This document shows, piece after piece, positions 44,018 through 46,508 of a stretch of 46,508 nucleotides of DNA. A program made the position numbers and the translations under genes. Numbering within the stretch: position 1 is the stretch's first letter; every line of letters starts with the position of its first letter. The notes below the pieces were generated by a model that saw nothing but the letters and a program-made list of their open reading frames with translations, did no database searches and was not told where the DNA came from. This stretch comes from Propionimicrobium lymphophilum DSM 4903 (lineage in GTDB: Bacteria > Actinomycetota > Actinomycetes > Propionibacteriales > Propionibacteriaceae): assembly GCF_000423485.1 (NCBI RefSeq), contig NZ_AUIB01000012.1, positions 1 through 46,508 on the forward strand, in the 5' to 3' direction.

Positions 44018-44704
44018 ATGAGGAATGAACGCGGTAGTGCCGAGACCGGTCTCGTCAGGCAGGACACAAAACACCGATACAGGTTAGGCGTGATGGGCGG
44101 CACTTTCGACCCTATTCACCACGGACACCTAGTGGCTGCTAGTGAGGTCGCCGCGAGGTTCCACCTTGACGAGGTGGTGTTCGTGCCCACGGGCATCCCT
44201 TGGCAGAAAGCTGGTAGGAAAGTTAGCCATGCTGAAGACCGCTATCTAATGACGGTTATCGCCACTGCATCTAACCCCAGATTTTCTGTAAGTAGGGTGG
44301 ATATCGAGCGGCCTGGAAATACTTACACGGTTGATACGCTGCGCGAGATCAAAGAAAAACGTGGTGAGGCAGATCTTTACTTCATTACGGGTGCAGATGC
44401 CATGGCTTCCATACTCACTTGGCGAGGCGCCGATGAGCTTTTCGATCTAGCTAATTTCGTCGGTGTTTCGCGACCTGGGGTTGACCTTGGCAAAAAGGAC
44501 ATCAGCCATCTACCGCCAGACAAAGTGACGCTGCTCGAGGTTCCGGCTATGGCCATCAGCTCTACTGAATGCCGTAAACGCGTAGGTGAAGGGTTACCGC
44601 TTTGGTACCTTGTGCCAGACGGGGTCGTGCAGTACGTGGCTAAGCGGGGTCTCTACACCGATAAGCAATACATCGAGCCTCTACAAATCGAACCAACTGA
44701 CTAA
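44018..44704 (+). CDS. nadD: Nicotinate-nucleotide adenylyltransferase
   Basis: Makes deamido-NAD from nicotinate mononucleotide and ATP. It has 228 residues. The nucleotidyltransferase site [11 protein letters not shown] is at 27-37, and [10 protein letters not shown], the YTVDTLRE stretch and [15 protein letters not shown] are all conserved. The first 20 residues are extra and poorly conserved, so a later start (GTG at about 44090) is possible; ATG 44018 is kept as the only ATG. It sits in the usual proA-nadD-rsfS order and rsfS follows nine bases after the stop. Confidence 0.93.
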   Translation: MRNERGSAETGLVRQDTKHRYRLGVMGGTFDPIHHGHLVAASEVAARFHLDEVVFVPTGIPWQKAGRKVSHAEDRYLMTVIATASNPRFSVSRVDIERPGNTYTVDTLREIKEKRGEADLYFITGADAMASILTWRGADELFDLANFVGVSRPGVDLGKKDISHLPPDKVTLLEVPAMAISSTECRKRVGEGLPLWYLVPDGVVQYVAKRGLYTDKQYIEPLQIEPTD

Positions 44705-44713
44705 AGGGAACAT

Positions 44714-45076
44714 ATGAGCGCAACTAGCCAAGCTATTCAAACGGCAAGGATCGCTGCCCAGGCTGCGAACAGCAAGATCGGCCACGACATTGTGGCATTT
44801 GACGTTTCTCAACAGCTGGCGATAGCAGACGTCTTTCTGATCGTTTCCGGAAATAATGAGCCCCAAGTGGGCGCAATCGTCGACGAGATAGTGACGAAGA
44901 TCATCGAGAAGGAAGATGCTCGGCCCATTCGTAGGGAAGGCGAGAGAGAACAACGCTGGGTGCTTCTGGACTACGGCGACGTCGTTGTTCACGTTCAGCA
45001 CCAAGAGGACAGGGCGCTATATAACTTAGAGCGGCTCTGGAAAGATTGTCCACAAATTGATTTGCAATTAAATTAA
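44714..45076 (+). CDS. rsfS: Ribosomal silencing factor RsfS
   Basis: A 120-residue DUF143 protein that binds L14 and blocks joining of the 30S and 50S subunits when nutrients are short. The core shows DIVAFDVSQQLAIADVFLIV, EGEREQRWVLLDYGDVVVHV and HQEDRALYNLERLW. AAGGGAA precedes ATG 44714. Its stop lies inside the left arm of the following terminator. Confidence 0.95.
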   Translation: MSATSQAIQTARIAAQAANSKIGHDIVAFDVSQQLAIADVFLIVSGNNEPQVGAIVDEIVTKIIEKEDARPIRREGEREQRWVLLDYGDVVVHVQHQEDRALYNLERLWKDCPQIDLQLN

Positions 45077-45112
45077 AAGATATGCCGGCTATTTAGCCGG
45101 CATATCTTTTTT
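45075..45112. terminator. Bidirectional terminator between rsfS and the VIT gene
   Basis: AAAAGATATGCCGGCT pairs with AGCCGGCATATCTTTT around ATTT, and T follows on the plus strand with A-rich bases on the left for the other strand. It overlaps both convergent stop codons. Confidence 0.92.
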
Positions 45113-45842
45113 ACAAAGTCATTCCAACTAGATGTCCAACGGCGCCAGTGGTTATCATCGCTAAAGCCCCGCCCGAAATAACTCTAATTATTGGTCTAAT
45201 TCCCCTTGCTTCGGAAAGTCGTGAAGAAACATAGCCTGCAATGCCTAAAGCTAAAACGGTTATTATGAAAGTCATTGGAATTTTAATTGATGCCGGAAAT
45301 ATTAGTATGGCCAGCATTGGCAGAATTGCCCCGAGCGTAAAAGAAACCGCTGACGAAATAGCTGCATGCCAGGGATTTGCGAACTCCTCCGAGTCGATCG
45401 AGTATCGGGCGCTCACGTGGGCGCCGATTGGATCTATCGAGGTGTATTCGAGCGCCACCTTTTTCGCCGTGTCGGGCGACAATCCTTTGGACTCATAGAT
45501 TTGGATTAGGGACGACAAGCTAGCGCGTGGCGATGTCTTTAGTCCTCTGCTTACTTTGGCCACCAGAGCTTGCTCTGTGTCCTTCTGCGTGGAAACTGAA
45601 ACGTATTCGCCAGCGGCCATCGAAATGGCGCCAGCGACCACGGCGGCTAATCCCGCAGTGAATATTGCTGCGTTGTTTGCTGGGGTCGCCGCGGCAACTC
45701 CTACGACCACGCCGGCTGTCGAAACGATACCGTCATTCGCACCTAAAACACCTGCCCGTAGCCAGTTAAGCTTTGCCGCAGTCTGGACGCTCTTGTTGTG
45801 TGAACTGGACGGACGAGAATCGATCTTTTCTAATACAGTCAT
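45111..45842 (-). CDS. VIT family Fe2+/Mn2+ transporter
   Basis: A 243-residue membrane protein of the VIT1/CCC1 group, which moves ferrous iron or manganese out of the cytoplasm. Five helices are seen; helix 1 carries LRAGVLGANDGIVSTAGVVVGVAAA and helix 2 AGAISMAAGEYVSVSTQKD, both family signatures with metal-facing Asp and Glu/Met. The central cytoplasmic helices 90-150 hold further acidic residues. ATG 45842 is chosen because GAGGTGGG lies just upstream; a longer frame to 45878 has no ribosome site. It may protect against the iron load brought in by the operon at 5824 (inference). Confidence 0.9.
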   Translation of the reverse strand: MTVLEKIDSRPSSSHNKSVQTAAKLNWLRAGVLGANDGIVSTAGVVVGVAAATPANNAAIFTAGLAAVVAGAISMAAGEYVSVSTQKDTEQALVAKVSRGLKTSPRASLSSLIQIYESKGLSPDTAKKVALEYTSIDPIGAHVSARYSIDSEEFANPWHAAISSAVSFTLGAILPMLAILIFPASIKIPMTFIITVLALGIAGYVSSRLSEARGIRPIIRVISGGALAMITTGAVGHLVGMTL

Positions 45843-45874
45843 CAGACCCACCTCTAAGCAATTCCTTTTATGGC

Positions 45875-45903
45875 ACATTAAATTTTGAAATTTTGATATA
45901 CAA
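45875..45903 (-). promoter_or_regulatory. Probable promoter of the VIT gene
   Basis: On the minus strand TTGTAT (45898-45903) and TAATGT (45875-45880) are 17 bases apart in AT-rich DNA. Transcription would start near 45868, leaving a leader of about 26 bases with the ribosome site. Confidence 0.6.
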
Positions 45904-46171
45904 GAAAAAGAAGGGTAGGTGTTCCTTTATGTAAAAAGGATGAAGGCGTTTGCTTGTTAAGGCAGGCTACCTTTTTTCAGAAACGAGAGTGTTTGGAAAT
46001 GTTTTTCCGCTACGTGAATTAAAGCAGAAATGATTTTAAATTCAAAATATTTTATCTCTATTGTAGAGATAAATTGACTGCGTATGCCCGTTAGCCACTC
46101 GGCGACCATGTGAGAACGTCAAACTGATAACCCCGGAGTTAACGGTTGCTGTTTTAACGCAAAAGGATAAA
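45904..46171. other. AT-rich spacer between the VIT promoter and tRNA-Ala terminator
   Basis: No gene is supported here. It contains a TCCTTT/AAAAGGA hairpin (about 45923-45940) and an iron-box-like AAGGCAGGCTACCTT (45960-45974), plus an AT-rich tract at 46020-46075. Confidence 0.5.
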
Positions 46172-46200
46172 CAAAAAGACGGCCATTTCGCGGCCGCCTT
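46172..46200 (-). terminator. Terminator of tRNA-Ala
   Basis: Reading the minus strand, AAGGCGGCC (46192-46200) pairs with GGCCGTCTT (46176-46184), with one mismatch and a seven-base loop, followed by TTT. Confidence 0.75.
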
Positions 46201-46209
46201 CGTAAATTG

Positions 46210-46282
46210 TGGAGGTAAGGGGATTCGAACCCCTGGCCTCTTCCATGCCATGGAAGCGCGCTACCAACTGCGCCATACCCCC
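46210..46282 (-). tRNA. tRNA-Ala (GGC)
   Basis: On the minus strand acceptor GGGGGTA pairs with TACCTCC (one G-T pair). The D arm is GCGC with AGTTGGTA, the anticodon stem CTTCC/GGAAG has loop ATGGCAT with anticodon GGC, the T loop is TTCGAAT, and the discriminator is A. CCA is not encoded. Confidence 0.95.
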
Positions 46283-46338
46283 AAGATTGGGTTTGCCTCG
46301 CGAAAGTTTTTTAACTTCGTGCTTGGCACGAAAAAGAA

Positions 46339-46365
46339 CTATAGCCGATCGATCAGACAAGTCAA
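46339..46365 (-). promoter_or_regulatory. Promoter of tRNA-Ala
   Basis: On the minus strand TTGACT (46360-46365) and TATAGT (46339-46344) are 16 bases apart, both close to consensus. The mature tRNA begins 56 bases downstream. Confidence 0.7.
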
Positions 46366-46414
46366 AATTTATTCTTCATAGTCTTTGGCTAGAGAAATGA
46401 CGGGGCGAGAGATC

Positions 46415-46508
46415 TGAACTGTCCCCCGATTGTTGGATGGTTTAAATAGTATCCGGTTTAGGCTGTTAGGGCATGAGTTCGGTATTGGGCCGGGCTCATG
46501 CCTTCTAG
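46415..46508 (-). mobile_element. End of an IS3-family insertion sequence (rest outside window)
   Basis: TGAACTGTCCCCCGATTGTT at 46415-46434 has the form of an IS3-family (IS150-like) terminal inverted repeat. It lies 24 bases past the stop of a transposase whose C-terminus reads inward from the window edge. The other end and the target duplication cannot be seen. Confidence 0.75.
46458..46508 (-). CDS. IS3-family transposase OrfB, last 16 residues
   Basis: The minus-strand frame entering from the window edge reads LEGMSPAQYRTHALTA and stops at TAA (plus 46458-46460). G(L/M)SP(A/V)QYRT...A is the standard end of IS3/IS150-type DDE transposases. Only the tail is present, so intactness is unknown. 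Confidence 0.75.
   Translation of the reverse strand, partial: LEGMSPAQYRTHALTA

Noticed and set aside
1-46508. CRISPR array
   Set aside because: No regularly spaced repeats of 20-40 bases were found; the only short repeats are the three 13-base units near 12100 and the CW_7 repeats.

Overview
The window reads as a chromosomal segment of a mid-GC actinobacterium, most likely of the Actinomycetaceae type (Actinomyces/Varibaculum/Mobiluncus relatives). The housekeeping gene order supports this: tig, two PerM-like transporters, clpP1-clpP2-clpX, then a radical-SAM pair, rne, rplU-rpmA-obgE-proB-proA-nadD-rsfS. Other pointers are the type-2 (coil-less) valine tRNA ligase, frequent GTG/TTG starts and apparently leaderless genes. 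No 16S rRNA or species marker is present, so genus is inference.

Bases 1-5738 are the end of a prophage-like mobile element: the tail of an unidentified phage protein, a holin, a 52-residue membrane protein, an amidase endolysin with two CW_7 wall-binding repeats, a terminator, then a four-gene chain coupled by ATGA overlaps or short gaps (HTH/double zinc-finger protein, SHOCT-like small protein, two serine recombinases). Bases 5784-12053 are a five-gene transport operon: two ABC exporter-fold half transporters followed by a complete ECF module (S, T and a double-ATPase A subunit). A palindrome matching the DtxR/IdeR iron box at 16 of 19 positions lies just upstream. Its right edge abuts the 3' end of a tRNA-Gly gene.

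Bases 12203-13367 hold tRNA-Gly, tRNA-Pro and a decayed IS1249-like transposase. A minus-strand pair follows (TRIC-type channel, HAD hydrolase). Next is trpE-trpG-siderophore-interacting protein, preceded by a short ORF with two Trp codons that may be an attenuation leader. The core block 17867-25853 is tig, two AI-2E/PerM transporters, clpP1, clpP2, clpX and thrC. A convergent 21-bp hairpin separates it from minus-strand DUF981, a small membrane protein, valS, a DsbA-like protein and a DoxX/MauE-like protein.

From 31066 the plus strand carries folC, a CPBP protease, the TIGR03960/TIGR03936 pair, rne behind a hairpin-rich 288-base leader, rplU, rpmA, obgE, proB, proA, nadD and rsfS. The window ends with a minus-strand VIT-type iron/manganese transporter, tRNA-Ala and the edge of an IS3-family insertion sequence. 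Iron is a recurring theme: a putatively iron-controlled importer operon, a ferric-siderophore reductase candidate and a VIT transporter.
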